DNA of 64,000 nt. Source: Haloarcula sp. DT43 (lineage in GTDB: Archaea; Halobacteriota; Halobacteria; Halobacteriales; Haloarculaceae). The notes below the pieces were generated by a model. The model was not told where the DNA came from. It did no database searches and worked only from the letters and a program-made list of their open reading frames with translations. Position numbers and translations under genes: made by a program. Position 1 is the stretch's first letter. Every line of letters begins with the position of its first letter. Below are positions 36,074 through 45,500 of the stretch, one piece after another. The stretch is from assembly GCF_037078405.1 (NCBI RefSeq), contig NZ_JAYMGZ010000006.1, forward strand, positions 1 through 64,000. Reading direction: 5' to 3'.

Positions 36074-36847
36074 TTACAGCGCGCTGTCGGCGAAGCCGCC
36101 GTCGACGGTCAGCACTTCGCCCGTGACGTACGAGGCAGCGTCACTGCCAAGGAACACGGCGGCACCGACTATCTCCTCCCGCTCGGCGACGCGCCCGGCA
36201 AGCGCCCGCTCGTCGATTTTCTCGCGCTTTTCGGTGCCCTCGGCGTACGTGTCTGCGTTCTGTGGTGTGATGACGAAGCCGGGCGCTATCGCGTTGACCC
36301 TGATGCCGGGCGCGAGTTCTTTGGCCGACGCTCGGGTGAACGCCTCGACGCCGCCCTTGGCCGCGGCGTACGCCGGCAGGTCGGCCATCGACAGGCGGGC
36401 GGCCATCGATGAGATGTTGATTATCGAGCCGTCCTCGTCCATCGCGGGGGCCAGCTCCTGCGTGACCCGGCGGACGCCGTCAAGCGCCACGTCGGTGACG
36501 AAGTCCCAGTCGTCGTCGCTGATGTCGAGCACGCGCTTGCGGGAGATAGCGCCCTGCGAGGCGACCACGACGTCGATGCCGCCGAACGCGTCGACGGCTG
36601 TCTCGCGGAGCCGTTCCAGCGAATCGGCGTCCGTCACGTCGCAGGTGACGCGGGCGGTGTCCGCGCCGCGGTCCTCGATGGCGTCGGCGGTCTCGGCGAC
36701 GGCGTCCTCGCTCCGACTCGTGGCGATGACGTCCGCGCCTTCCGTGGCGAAACCCAGCGCGATGGCCTGTCCGATGCCGCTCGTCCCGCCGACGACGACG
36801 GCGCGTTTGTCACTAACCGTTACTGGCGTGTGTTCGTACTCAACCAT
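36074..36847 (-). CDS. short-chain dehydrogenase/reductase
   Basis: A 257-residue SDR. The dinucleotide-binding motif is VVVGGTSGIGQAIAL, the catalytic Ser is in NISSMAARLS and the YxxxK motif is YAAAK; the end is VTGEVLTVDGG. The classical SDR architecture suggests oxidation of a sugar, sugar acid or 3-keto group with NAD(P). It converges on the importer operon and is divergent from the zinc dehydrogenase. In a rhamnose-type pathway it would be either the sugar dehydrogenase or the 2-keto-3-deoxy-acid dehydrogenase; the context does not decide. Confidence 0.8.
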   Translation of the reverse strand: MVEYEHTPVTVSDKRAVVVGGTSGIGQAIALGFATEGADVIATSRSEDAVAETADAIEDRGADTARVTCDVTDADSLERLRETAVDAFGGIDVVVASQGAISRKRVLDISDDDWDFVTDVALDGVRRVTQELAPAMDEDGSIINISSMAARLSMADLPAYAAAKGGVEAFTRASAKELAPGIRVNAIAPGFVITPQNADTYAEGTEKREKIDERALAGRVAEREEIVGAAVFLGSDAASYVTGEVLTVDGGFADSAL

Positions 36848-36907
36848 ACCTGTTCAGTGGACGCTCGCCCACATTACGCTTTTGGGATTGTGCGGCGGAA
36901 TCCCATA

Positions 36908-36915
36908 GAATTATA
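36908..36915 (+). promoter_or_regulatory. TATA box of the zinc dehydrogenase gene
   Basis: GAATTATA lies about 28 nt upstream of the ATG at 36940, giving an almost leaderless transcript. A GTTCAGT half-site of the candidate operator occurs nearby at 36852. Confidence 0.45.
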
Positions 36916-36939
36916 CGGACCGGCGACCACCCGACACAC

Positions 36940-37983
36940 ATGCGTGGACTAGCCAAAGTTAGTCGTACCAGCGGCGCAATGGAGTTCATCGACCGAGAAC
37001 GGCCCGAGCCGGCTGCCGACGAGGCCCTCGTGGAAATCGATTACGCCGGACTGTGTGGCAGTGACGCAGGCATCTACGAGTTCGAGTCCGCCTTCGAGCG
37101 GATGAACCTCCCGACAGTCATCGGCCACGAGTACGCCGGCCGCGTGGTCGAGACCGGCGACAGCGTCACGAAGTTCGCCGTCGGCGACCGCGTCGTCGAG
37201 CGCCCCATCCGCGGCTGTGGCGACTGCTACCAGTGTGAAATCGGCTCGGCGAACGTCTGCCAGGACGCGGTCATCACCGGCGTCGACCACGACGGCGCGT
37301 ACGAGCAGTTCATCACCGTCCCGGAGCGGGCGCTGCACCCGGTCCCCGACTCCGTCGAACAGCAACACGCCGCCGTCGTCGAGCCTACGAGCATCGGCGC
37401 GCGGGCGGTCATCGAGAACTCCCGGGTCTCCCCCGGCGACCGCGTGCTGGTCGAGGGGCCCGGCCCCATCGGCCAACTGACCGCACAGATAGCCGCCGCA
37501 CAGGGCGGTACGGTGACGGTCTCGGGCGTCGGCCCGGACGCCAACTATCGGCTGCCGCTGGCCGAGGACCTGGGCTTCGAGACTATCAACGTCGCCGAGG
37601 ACGACTTCGAGGCCCGGCGCGACGAGCAGACGGACGGCATCGGCTACGACGTGGTCTTCGACACGACCGGCCATCCGTCCGGGCTCCCCTCCGCCGTCGA
37701 CGCGGTCCGCAAGGGCGGCCAGATAGTCCTCGTCGGCCAGACCGGCGAGACGTCGATGGAGTACTCCCCGCTGGTCCGCTCGGAAATCGACCTGCAGTGT
37801 TCCTACGCGTCGATGTACGAGGACTTCGAGCGCGCGCTCAGACTCATCGACAGCGGCGACGTGGACTGTGAGACGTTCATCGACGACCGGTTCTCACTGG
37901 AAGACGCCGACGAGGCCTTCGAGTCGTTCATCGGCGGCGAGACGTGCAAGCCGGTGTTCGACGTGTCCGAGGTGTGGGCGTAA
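36940..37983 (+). CDS. zinc-dependent medium-chain alcohol dehydrogenase
   Basis: A 347-residue MDR enzyme. The catalytic zinc site includes Cys in AGLCGSDAG and the GHEYAG motif. The structural zinc site is intact (CGDCYQCEIGSANVC). The NAD(P)-binding fold shows VEGPGPIGQLTAQIAA. It resembles sorbitol/threonine/galactitol-type dehydrogenases; a sugar or polyol is the likely substrate given the neighbours. The pattern of two divergent dehydrogenases next to an importer and dehydratase suggests coordinated use of a sugar and its alcohol or acid. Confidence 0.8.
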   Translation: MRGLAKVSRTSGAMEFIDRERPEPAADEALVEIDYAGLCGSDAGIYEFESAFERMNLPTVIGHEYAGRVVETGDSVTKFAVGDRVVERPIRGCGDCYQCEIGSANVCQDAVITGVDHDGAYEQFITVPERALHPVPDSVEQQHAAVVEPTSIGARAVIENSRVSPGDRVLVEGPGPIGQLTAQIAAAQGGTVTVSGVGPDANYRLPLAEDLGFETINVAEDDFEARRDEQTDGIGYDVVFDTTGHPSGLPSAVDAVRKGGQIVLVGQTGETSMEYSPLVRSEIDLQCSYASMYEDFERALRLIDSGDVDCETFIDDRFSLEDADEAFESFIGGETCKPVFDVSEVWA

Positions 37984-38404
37984 GCGGGTAGCCGGCCGCG
38001 GCGACGCCCCGTCGCAGTCTGCTGACTACTTGTCCCACATTACAGAACGACCGTTTCGATACAGAATTCGATAAACGGGCCACATAACCGGACGGTACGG
38101 CCGCGAACGCCGTGGTCATGCCTGTTATTTCACTATCGGCAGTTGCTTGTGACCGATTCTGTCCTGAATTGCCGTCTATGTGTTCACTATTGTAAGACGA
38201 AGCGTCCGGACGGTCCCTCGGCGGCGCGGCGACACCGGGACAGTGTAGGTTCGGGGCGCTCGGTCGAACCGATACCGTGCCGGTGCGCTACCGGCCGCAC
38301 TAATATGTGTCCTGGTATAGAAGTATATAAAAGTCCGGCCATAACTCCCGTCTCGTCCCAGATGCTTGAACAACTGTTTAGTAGGAGGGGTCCCATGTCC
38401 GGGT
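37984..38404. other. intergenic region upstream of the IclR-type regulator gene
   Basis: About 420 bases without a supported gene. A strong GTATATAA TATA box at 38323-38330 predicts a start near 38352 and a leader of about 50 nt for the regulator gene. A degenerate copy of the candidate operator lies at 38182-38198, upstream of that promoter. Confidence 0.5.
38182..38198. promoter_or_regulatory. candidate IclR operator, degenerate copy
   Basis: GTTCACTATTGTAAGAC matches the first eleven bases of the reverse complement of the copy at 39335 (GTTCACTATTGATGAAC) but has lost the right half-site. Its location about 140 nt before the regulator TATA box suggests autoregulation. Confidence 0.35.
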
Positions 38405-39169
38405 ATGGCAAAGACTGCGCAGAATCCAGTCAAATCGGTCGAAACGACGTTCAAGGTGCTCGACGCGCTGAAAGACCTGGACGGGGCCGGGGTCACGGAA
38501 CTCGCTCAGCACCTCGACATCCCCAAGAGTACGGTGCACAACTACCTGAGCACGCTGGAACAGGAGGAGTACATCGTCAACAGGGACGGCGTCTACGAGG
38601 TCGGACTCCGCTTCCTGGAGCTGGGTGCGTACGCTCGCCACCGGGAGAAACTGTTCAAAATCGCCAAGCCGGAGGTCGACAGGCTGGCGTCGGAGACCGG
38701 CGAACTGGCGAACATCCTCGTCGAGGAGCACGGCCGCGGGTCGTACCTCTACCGGGCGCGCGGGGACAAGGCCGTCCAGGTCAAGGCCCACGTCGGGACG
38801 CGCGTGCCGCTCCACACGACGGCGCTGGGAAAGACGATTCTCGCGCACATGTCGACCGAGCAGGTCGACGAAATCGTCGACCGCCACGGCCTCGGCGGGG
38901 AGGCCAGCAAGTCCATCACCACCCGGGCGGACCTGGAGGAGGAGCTGGCGGACGTACGGGAGCGCGGCGTTGCGTTCGACGACGAGGAGCGTCTGGAAGG
39001 GCTCCGCTGTGTCGCCGCACCGGTACTCAACCACGACAACGAGGTCATCGGTGCCATCAGCGTCTCGGGGCCGACGAACCGGTTCCGCGGCGAGCGGTTC
39101 CGCGAGGAACTCCCACAGAAGGTACTTGAGGTCGCAAACGTCATCGAACTGAACGTCACCTACTCGTGA
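38405..39169 (+). CDS. IclR-family transcriptional regulator (XacR-like)
   Basis: A 254-residue IclR protein: winged helix at about residues 8-70 (VTELAQHLDIPKSTVHNYLSTL), a linker helix and a C-terminal effector domain with ARGDKAVQVKAHVG, PLHTTALGKTILA and VAAPVLNHDNEVIGAISVSG. ATG 38405 gives the normal family length. In Haloferax the pentose-pathway genes are controlled by the IclR-type activator XacR, so this is the obvious regulator of the neighbouring importer and enzymes. A repeated 17-bp near-palindrome beside it is a candidate binding site; the link is inferred. Confidence 0.85.
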   Translation: MAKTAQNPVKSVETTFKVLDALKDLDGAGVTELAQHLDIPKSTVHNYLSTLEQEEYIVNRDGVYEVGLRFLELGAYARHREKLFKIAKPEVDRLASETGELANILVEEHGRGSYLYRARGDKAVQVKAHVGTRVPLHTTALGKTILAHMSTEQVDEIVDRHGLGGEASKSITTRADLEEELADVRERGVAFDDEERLEGLRCVAAPVLNHDNEVIGAISVSGPTNRFRGERFREELPQKVLEVANVIELNVTYS

Positions 39170-39176
39170 CGAGCTT

Positions 39177-39193
39177 GTTCAGTATTGGTGAAC
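39177..39193. promoter_or_regulatory. candidate IclR operator, copy 2
   Basis: GTTCAGTATTGGTGAAC: perfect 5-bp arms GTTCA and TGAAC with 7 bases between. It begins 8 bases after the regulator stop codon. Confidence 0.5.
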
Positions 39194-39334
39194 GTCGATT
39201 CAGCCCCGGAACGGTGACGGCTGCATAATCGGTTCGATACGGAAACGTCGTAGCTCGGTCGGGCAGGCCCCCGGAACGTACAGGCAGTACCCGTCAGTTC
39301 GGCACGTCGCCGGTGACCACCGCCTAGCCGCATT

Positions 39335-39351
39335 GTTCATCAATAGTGAAC
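39335..39351. promoter_or_regulatory. candidate IclR operator, copy 3
   Basis: GTTCATCAATAGTGAAC: the same perfect arms and spacing, read best on the opposite strand as GTTCACTATTGATGAAC. It lies about 80 bases before a strong TATA box. Confidence 0.5.
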
Positions 39352-39748
39352 CACTTTTCAGCGTTCTCTCGGGCGGTTCAGTGACAATTGCTACCACGAT
39401 TTCGGTACGTTCCGGAAATATATAACACGCGTACTAGTGTTATTACCATCTCCAAGCGGCGAGCACTGCTCGTGTTCTCCGTAGAAACGGTCGAAATAGT
39501 AGTCGATGTCTAGTTATAGTGCGAAAACCGTTCTACTTCCACCCTCTAAGTCTATATATCCCAAATATAGCTATACTCCGTCGAAGAGAGGTATAGGATT
39601 TCGAGATGCGTGGTTACTTCACGCGTTCTCGGAACGTGTAGCGCCGGAGTCGCGCGGGAAGCCGAGCGATTCGTCTTTCGGTTCGTGCCGGTACACCGAC
39701 AGTCGCTGTCGTGTCGACGCAGGTGCCACCGTGCCGGACTGGGCGAGG

Positions 39749-39925
39749 TCAGGCGAGGAACTGGACGCCCAGCGCCAGCAGAAACAGTACCACGACTCCG
39801 ACCGACGACAGTTCGAGCCACCGGGACCGCCCGTCCGCGGACCTGATAGTCGCGACGAACAGTGTGCCGACGACGCCGACGACCACGACCAGTGCGAGGT
39901 ACACCGCGTTGAGTGCTGATGCCAT
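39749..39925 (-). CDS. small two-helix membrane protein
   Basis: A 58-residue protein starting MASALNAVYLALVVVVGVVG, with two hydrophobic helices (about 6-26 and 41-57) joined by a charged loop (RSADGRSRWLE). It has an ATG start and GC-rich third codon positions typical of genes here. Divergent from the following CxxC protein gene. No function can be assigned; it would be missed by length filters. Confidence 0.55.
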   Translation of the reverse strand: MASALNAVYLALVVVVGVVGTLFVATIRSADGRSRWLELSSVGVVVLFLLALGVQFLA

Positions 39926-40015
39926 ACGCTACCATTGCACAGCGGCACAGTAAACCCTAGTGGTCGAGCGGCGTCCTCCACAACGGTAATGGGACCCTGT
40001 CACATAGACAGGGGC

Positions 40016-40414
40016 ATGCGTCTCGAACTGCGGGTCTGTAAACACTGCTACGAGGGGGAGCACGGCAACGACCAGAAGACGGCTGTGACACAGGACATGG
40101 TCGCCTGCGCCGAGCAGGTCCGCGAGTACAAGGACCTCATCGGGCTCGACGCGCTCTACATCACGAAGGTGTCGGAGGGCGACCCCGGCGGTGCGGAGGC
40201 GCTCGACGTCATCGTCGCCAGCATCGAGGGCGACCAGGTCGCGCTCTCGGACACGCAACTGGTCATGGAGGACGGGGACGGCAACATGCTCGTCTACCCG
40301 GAGCCCAAGGACATCCTCCAGGTCCTGACCCGGAACCTGAACCAGATTCAGGAGCAGACCCGCCAGGACGTCGAAGTCGAGCTCTCACCGGAAGGACGGG
40401 CGCTCATCGCATAA
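40016..40414 (+). CDS. conserved-looking hypothetical protein with N-terminal CxxC
   Basis: A 132-residue acidic soluble protein that starts MRLELRVCKHCYEGEHGN; the CKHC pair and nearby His and Glu could bind a metal. The rest appears to be a mixed alpha/beta fold with no motif that I recognise. ATG 40016 fits the sequence better than the earlier 39935 start. It converges on the cytochrome b subunit gene of the formate dehydrogenase-like cluster, with less than 20 bases between the stops. Confidence 0.65.
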   Translation: MRLELRVCKHCYEGEHGNDQKTAVTQDMVACAEQVREYKDLIGLDALYITKVSEGDPGGAEALDVIVASIEGDQVALSDTQLVMEDGDGNMLVYPEPKDILQVLTRNLNQIQEQTRQDVEVELSPEGRALIA

Positions 40415-40431
40415 AAAAGCCGTCGGTCGAC

Positions 40432-41475
40432 TCAGTTCTCGCTGTCGCCTGCGTCGGGCCGGCCACCGTCGGTCTGGGGTTCGCCCCCGTCGGCCGCCGT
40501 CGTCGGTTCCCGCTCCTGTTCTAGCTGCTGTTCCCAACGGATGCGCAGGACGTTCCCGTACATCGACAGCACGAGTCCGACGCCGAGCACGATCATCCCG
40601 AGGTTGATACCGACGGTCAACAGGATGCTCGACGGCCCGCCACCGATGGCGAGTTCGCGGGGCACTGGGTACCCCTCATCGAAGATGCTCCCGACGAGCA
40701 CCGAGACGATGCCGATGACGGTCATCGCCCCGAAGACGGTCGAGACGGTGCGCCAGGACGGCGACAGCGAGAGCCGTTCGATGCCGGTGGTGTCCGGCTC
40801 CTCGTCGTCGTCGCCGTGGTGTTCCGGCACCATGCTCCGGGGGATGAACGCCTTCGTCTCGACGGGGTAGAAGGCGGGGTGCATCCCGTGTTCGAAGATG
40901 TGGAACATGACCCCCATCAGCATGATGACGCCCAGCAGGCCGTGGAACGTCACGAAGGCCATCGCGGCCGCCTTGGTCTGGAACATCGCGGCGAGCCCGG
41001 TCTTGCTCCAGATGAGCAGCCCCGAGATAGCGAGCAGGGTCAGCTCGATGGAGAAGATGGCGACGACGCCCTTCCCGATGTAGGACAACAGCGGGACTTC
41101 GTCGGCCTTGTAGCCGGCGAACTGCCGCGCGCTCGGGTGGCGTTCGTCGGCCCGGCCCAGCACGAACTGGACGTCCTGGATGAACGCGTCGATGTCGTCT
41201 TTCGCCGGGAGAATCTTCGAGAAGTTGCTCCGCCCGGTCGAGGATATCAGCTGCAGGGTTATCCAGAAGACGACGAGCGCGACCAGCCCGATGCCGGTGA
41301 TGCGGTGAATCGCCGTCACGCCCGAGGCCCCGCCCATGAGCGTGAGCATCCACCACAGTTCGTCGTTGAACATGATGGCGTAGCCGGTGAAAAACAGCAG
41401 GAACACGTCCAGTCCCAGCAGCGAGTGGAACAGGGTCGTCACGCGCGTGAACTTCCCGTGGTCTAGGTTGCTCAC
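40432..41475 (-). CDS. formate dehydrogenase-like cytochrome b (gamma) subunit
   Basis: A 347-residue membrane protein with about six helices, including four with His residues as in the FdnI/FdhC type of di-heme cytochrome b: LFHSLLGLDVFLLFF, IHRITGIGLVALVV, FHGLLGVIMLM and MFHIFEHGMHP. The C-terminus is a charged cytoplasmic tail. It would take electrons from the periplasm-facing FeS subunit and reduce the quinone pool. Its start overlaps the preceding small-membrane gene by ATGA. It is the last gene of the four-gene cluster. Confidence 0.8.
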   Translation of the reverse strand: MSNLDHGKFTRVTTLFHSLLGLDVFLLFFTGYAIMFNDELWWMLTLMGGASGVTAIHRITGIGLVALVVFWITLQLISSTGRSNFSKILPAKDDIDAFIQDVQFVLGRADERHPSARQFAGYKADEVPLLSYIGKGVVAIFSIELTLLAISGLLIWSKTGLAAMFQTKAAAMAFVTFHGLLGVIMLMGVMFHIFEHGMHPAFYPVETKAFIPRSMVPEHHGDDDEEPDTTGIERLSLSPSWRTVSTVFGAMTVIGIVSVLVGSIFDEGYPVPRELAIGGGPSSILLTVGINLGMIVLGVGLVLSMYGNVLRIRWEQQLEQEREPTTAADGGEPQTDGGRPDAGDSEN

Positions 41476-41882
41476 GCGCCGTCACCCCCCTGTCCGTCGC
41501 CGCGGGCCGGCGAGCCGCCGTCGGCCGCGACGGCCTCGCCCACGTCCTCTCCCGGGTCGCGCATCTTGCCGGCCAGGCGCTGGAACGCCGCCCAGTGGAT
41601 GAACACCATCACGAGGATGAACGCGCCCATGATGACGTCGGCCGCGTGGATGAGCGCGATGAGGAAATCGAGTGCGGGGATGGTGTTGCCGAACACCCAG
41701 TCCGAGCCGATGCCGCCGCCCTCGACGGTCGGGTTGACCCGGTACAGCGACTCGTAGCCGACTCTGAACCCCTGTGCCCAGAGGACGGACAGCGCCGCGA
41801 CGGCGAGGCCGACGACCGCGCTGACGAGCACCGAGGTCCGGCTGTAGCCGTTCACGTCCGGAAGGTCCTCCCTGTCAGTCAT
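41472..41882 (-). CDS. small membrane subunit of the formate dehydrogenase-like cluster
   Basis: A 136-residue protein with two hydrophobic helices (about 18-37 and 72-97); the second contains two His residues in LIHAADVIMG and VFIHWAAF, which could ligate heme or stabilise the cytochrome. The C-terminal tail is glycine- and aspartate-rich. It overlaps both neighbours by four bases (ATGA), so is strictly co-translated with the FeS and cytochrome subunits. I do not recognise the family; a role as an accessory membrane anchor is inferred. Confidence 0.65.
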   Translation of the reverse strand: MTDREDLPDVNGYSRTSVLVSAVVGLAVAALSVLWAQGFRVGYESLYRVNPTVEGGGIGSDWVFGNTIPALDFLIALIHAADVIMGAFILVMVFIHWAAFQRLAGKMRDPGEDVGEAVAADGGSPARGDGQGGDGA

Positions 41883-42541
41883 TGGAACTCACTGGCGTCG
41901 TCGCCGAAGATGATGTCCATGGCCACGTCGTTGAAGAACGTGCCGCTGTCCCTGTTGTCCAGTTCGTCCGAAATCTGTGCCGGGGTCCCGACCAGGATAG
42001 CGTCGGTGGCGCACTCCTCGGCGCAGGCCGGCCCTTTGCCGACGTCCTGGCGCTCCTCGCACATGGTACACTTGTCCATGGTGCCGCCGCTGCCGACGAG
42101 GTTGGCGACCCCCGAATCCTCGTCGGGGAACTGGGGCGCGCCGAACGGACACGCCGAGAGGCAGTACTGACAGCCGATACAGAGGTCGTCCCGGACCCGC
42201 ACGAAGCCGTTCTCCTTCGAGATGAGCGAGTCGGTCGGACACACCGAGACACACGGCGCGTTCGAGCAGTGGTAACACTGCATCGGCACCGCCGTCTCGC
42301 CGGGCGACTCGCCCTGGCCTATCGCCTTGCCGCTGCTGGCGTTGAGCCCCGACGCGGCCTCCTGGCCTTCGAGCATCGTCGCGATACTGATTCGCTGTTC
42401 GTCGCGTGGAACGTCCCACGTTCGTTTACAGGAGACGACACAGCCGCCACAGTCGATACACGCTTCGACGTCCGGGAAGATGCGCGCATCCTCGCCGGTA
42501 CTCATCACGCCGTCGTGCATCACTTCGTTGCCTGTTGACAT
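41879..42541 (-). CDS. iron-sulfur subunit, DMSO-reductase/formate dehydrogenase beta type
   Basis: A 220-residue ferredoxin-like protein with four cysteine clusters, as in FdnH/DmsB: CIDCGGCVVSCKRTW, CYHCSNAPCVSVCPTDS, CIGCQYCLSACPFGAP and CTMCEERQDVGKGPACAEECA. It would carry four [4Fe-4S] clusters between the catalytic and cytochrome b subunits. There is no signal peptide of its own, so it probably rides with the Tat-exported catalytic subunit. The start is 11 bases after the catalytic-subunit stop. Confidence 0.88.
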   Translation of the reverse strand: MSTGNEVMHDGVMSTGEDARIFPDVEACIDCGGCVVSCKRTWDVPRDEQRISIATMLEGQEAASGLNASSGKAIGQGESPGETAVPMQCYHCSNAPCVSVCPTDSLISKENGFVRVRDDLCIGCQYCLSACPFGAPQFPDEDSGVANLVGSGGTMDKCTMCEERQDVGKGPACAEECATDAILVGTPAQISDELDNRDSGTFFNDVAMDIIFGDDASEFQ

Positions 42542-42552
42542 GCTAGCTCACC

Positions 42553-45500
42553 TCATTGCACCGTCGAGTTGTCGCGGACGTCGAAGTCCTTCTGCGTCCC
42601 GACGTCGTTCTCGTCTTGCGGGAACGTGAGGTCGAGGTCGACATCCATGTTGAATTCGTTGATTACCTCCTCGGTCGCCGGGTAGACGCCGACCATCGAC
42701 ACTTTCGTCTCCTGCATCTGTGTCTCCACGTCGTACCCCCGGGACGTGATGGCGTTGGCCGAGTCCCCGATAGCGTAGGGCACGTGTCCGTCGGGGTACT
42801 TGTCCTCCAGGCTCTGCCCTTTGAACACGCCGCCCCAGTGGTACGGCAGGAACACTTCCTGTGGGTTCGGTCGGTTCGTCACCCGCGCCTTCACCAAGAC
42901 GGACCCGCGGTCCGTCGAAGCGATGACGATCAGGTCGCCGCCGTCGATGCCCAGGTCTTCCGCCATGTCCGGATGGACTTCGGCGTACATGTGGGGCTGG
43001 AGGTCGGCGGTGTGGATGTTGTTCCGCGTCTCCGCGCCGCCGCCCTGGTGTTCGACCTGCCGCCCGCTGGTCATGATGGTGTCCAGGTCCGGGCCGTCCT
43101 CCTGGTTGTGGATGATGTCCGTGGCCCGCTCCTGCTCGACGAGGTTGTTCTGGTCGAGCCGGTAGAAGTTCCGCTGCTGGCCGTTTGCCGGCCACTCCGC
43201 CAGCAGTTCCGTGTCCGGACCCTCGATGGGCTCGCGGTGGACCGGCACCTTGTCGAGGAAACTCCAGACGACGGCTCGCGCCCGGCCGCGCCCGGTCGGC
43301 GCGTCGGGCTGGGCGTAGTCGTACTCCTCGTAGAACTCGGGGTCGACCCCCTGCCCGATCATCGTTTCGAGGTACTCGTCGAACACCGCGCTCCCCGTGT
43401 CGGGATTGTTCAGCGCCTGTGCGGCGGTGTACACCGACTCCTGGTTGTCGAGCGCGTACTGCTGTGGGATGGTGAGCTCGTCCGGCTGGACCTCCTGTTC
43501 GGGGTCGACGAGGCTCTGTGGCGGCGTCACCTTCCAGCCCGGATACTCGGGGATGCCGTGAATCATGCCGTCCGCGGCCGTGTCGTCGTCGTCGGCCCAC
43601 TCGGGGTTGTACGGCGCACGGGTCAGGTCGAGCGCTTCCTCCTGGCTCTCGTACCGGTCGCCGACGGCGTCGAGCGTCTCCTGCATCGGGTACTCCTCGT
43701 CCGTCGGCATCGCCTCCCAGTCCTCGGGTGTGGGTGCCTGGACGCCCCAGCGGGTCCGGAAGTCCTGGCCCCCGTTGTTGGGGTCCAGGTCGTCGTTCCA
43801 GATAATCGGGGTGCCCGGGTGGTCCTCGCCCCAGCAGGGCCAGGGAAGCATCCAGTACTCGCCCGCGACTGGCGTCCCCTCCGCTCCCTTGAGGTCCTCG
43901 TTGGAGAACGCCCAGTCGTACTCCAGGTGTTGCTGGAGCCGTTCGGGGGTCTGCCGGTAGCCGATGGTGTTGGTCCCGAGGTTGAACTCCCGGACGGCCC
44001 CCTCGTAGCTGGACTTGCCGTTGTACAGCTCCGAGCCCGCGCCCCAGTCGAAGTGCTCGCCGAAGCCCAGATACCCGGCCAGCTCCTGCATTATCTGGAG
44101 GTCCGGCTTGGAGTTGTGGGCCGGCGAGCGGACCGGCTCGGACCACTGCACCGACCGGTTCGTGTTGGTCAGCGACCGGTGGTGTTCGTACTGGCTCGAC
44201 GCCGGCAACAGCAACACCGGCGGGCCGTCCTCGTAGTCCGGGAGGACGCTCGCCACCGAGGGGAACACGTCGATGACGACCAGCAGGTCGAGGTTCTCCA
44301 TCCCCTCTTTCATCTGCTCCATCTCGCTGATGGAGTTCGCCGAGTGCCCCCAGAAGAACGCGATTTTCGTCTGGTCGGGCTGGTATATCGGCGTCTCCTG
44401 GTACCGGTCCTCCTGGTCGAGCGCCGACTCGAACCAGCGGGCCACCGTCAGCCCGTTCTGGAACATCATCGAGTTCTCGGCCGGGTTCTCCGGGCCGTGG
44501 TCGGTGTTTGGCGGCAGCGAGTCCGCGTCCTCGTTGCCCTCGTACACCGGGCTCTGGCGGACGTACTTGTCCGGCGGCATCAGCTCGAACCGGTTGTACA
44601 TGTCCGCAAACGAGGTGGAGCCGCTGGTTTCGGGGGTGCGGTCCCAGATTTCGGCCCACCAGGACCAGCCGCCGGCCGTGAGGCCGTAGTACCCCGGCAG
44701 GATGTGGCTCGCGACGGCCAGGTCCGTCGCGCCTTGGACGTTCGCGTGGCCGCGCATGACCTGGAGGCCGCCGCCGCTCCGGGCCGCGCTCCCGGACGCG
44801 AGGCTGGTCATGGCGTACGAGCGGATGTTCTGGGTCCCGTTGTTGTGCTGGGTCCCGCCCATAGCCCACTCTATCTGGATGTGGGGCCGGGCCTCGTCTA
44901 TCATGTCGGCGATGCGCTCGATGTCCTCGGCGGACACCCAGGTTATCTCCTCGACGGTCTCCTTGTCGTACTCGTCGAGTTCCGCGTCGACGTCCTCCCA
45001 GCCCTGGACGCGGTCGGTCAGCATGTTCTGCCCGCTGTCGTCCGCGTCGGGGTCCATCGCGAGCCCGTGCTTGTCGCGGAGCTCTTTGATGATACCCATC
45101 ATCAGGGCCACGTCGGTGCCCGGACGGAACCGCATGAACTCGTCGGCGTGGGCCGACGTCTTCGTGAACCGCGGGTCCAGATTGAGGATGGTCCCGCCGC
45201 GTTTCTGCCCCTCGAGGATGTGCTGCATCGCGATGGGGTGTGCCTCGGCGGGGTTCTGGCCGATGATGATGTTCAGGTCGAAGTTCCGGTAGTCCTGAAC
45301 GGTGTTCGTCATCGCGCCGTAGCCCCAGGTGTTTGCCAGCCCCGTCACCGTCGTGGAGTGACAGATTCGGGCCTGGTGGTCGATGTTGTTCGTGCCCATG
45401 AACGCCGCCAGCTTCCGGATGGCGTAGGCCTCCTCGTTGGAGTGGTGGGCGCTGCCGAGCAACATCACGCTCTCGCGGCTGTGCTCGGCGTCGACGTCGA

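Larger units (their letters stand above)
39170..39748. other. gene-free region with two operator-like sites and a TATA box
   Basis: About 580 bases. It contains GTTCA-N7-TGAAC copies at 39177 and 39335, and at 39416-39426 a perfect TATA-like AAATATATAAC. The TATA box overlaps an ATAACAC-N8-GTGTTAT inverted repeat (39422-39443). No convincing protein follows: a 137-codon rightward frame at 39506 lacks recognisable features and overlaps the opposite small membrane gene. Confidence 0.45.

Noticed and set aside
39506-39919. Rightward frame of 137 codons
   Set aside because: It overlaps the 58-residue membrane protein on the other strand, whose composition is far more protein-like, and it has no recognisable features.
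45355-45370. Selenocysteine in the formate-dehydrogenase-like catalytic subunit
   Set aside because: The metal-ligand position is encoded as Cys, and no in-frame TGA interrupts the gene.
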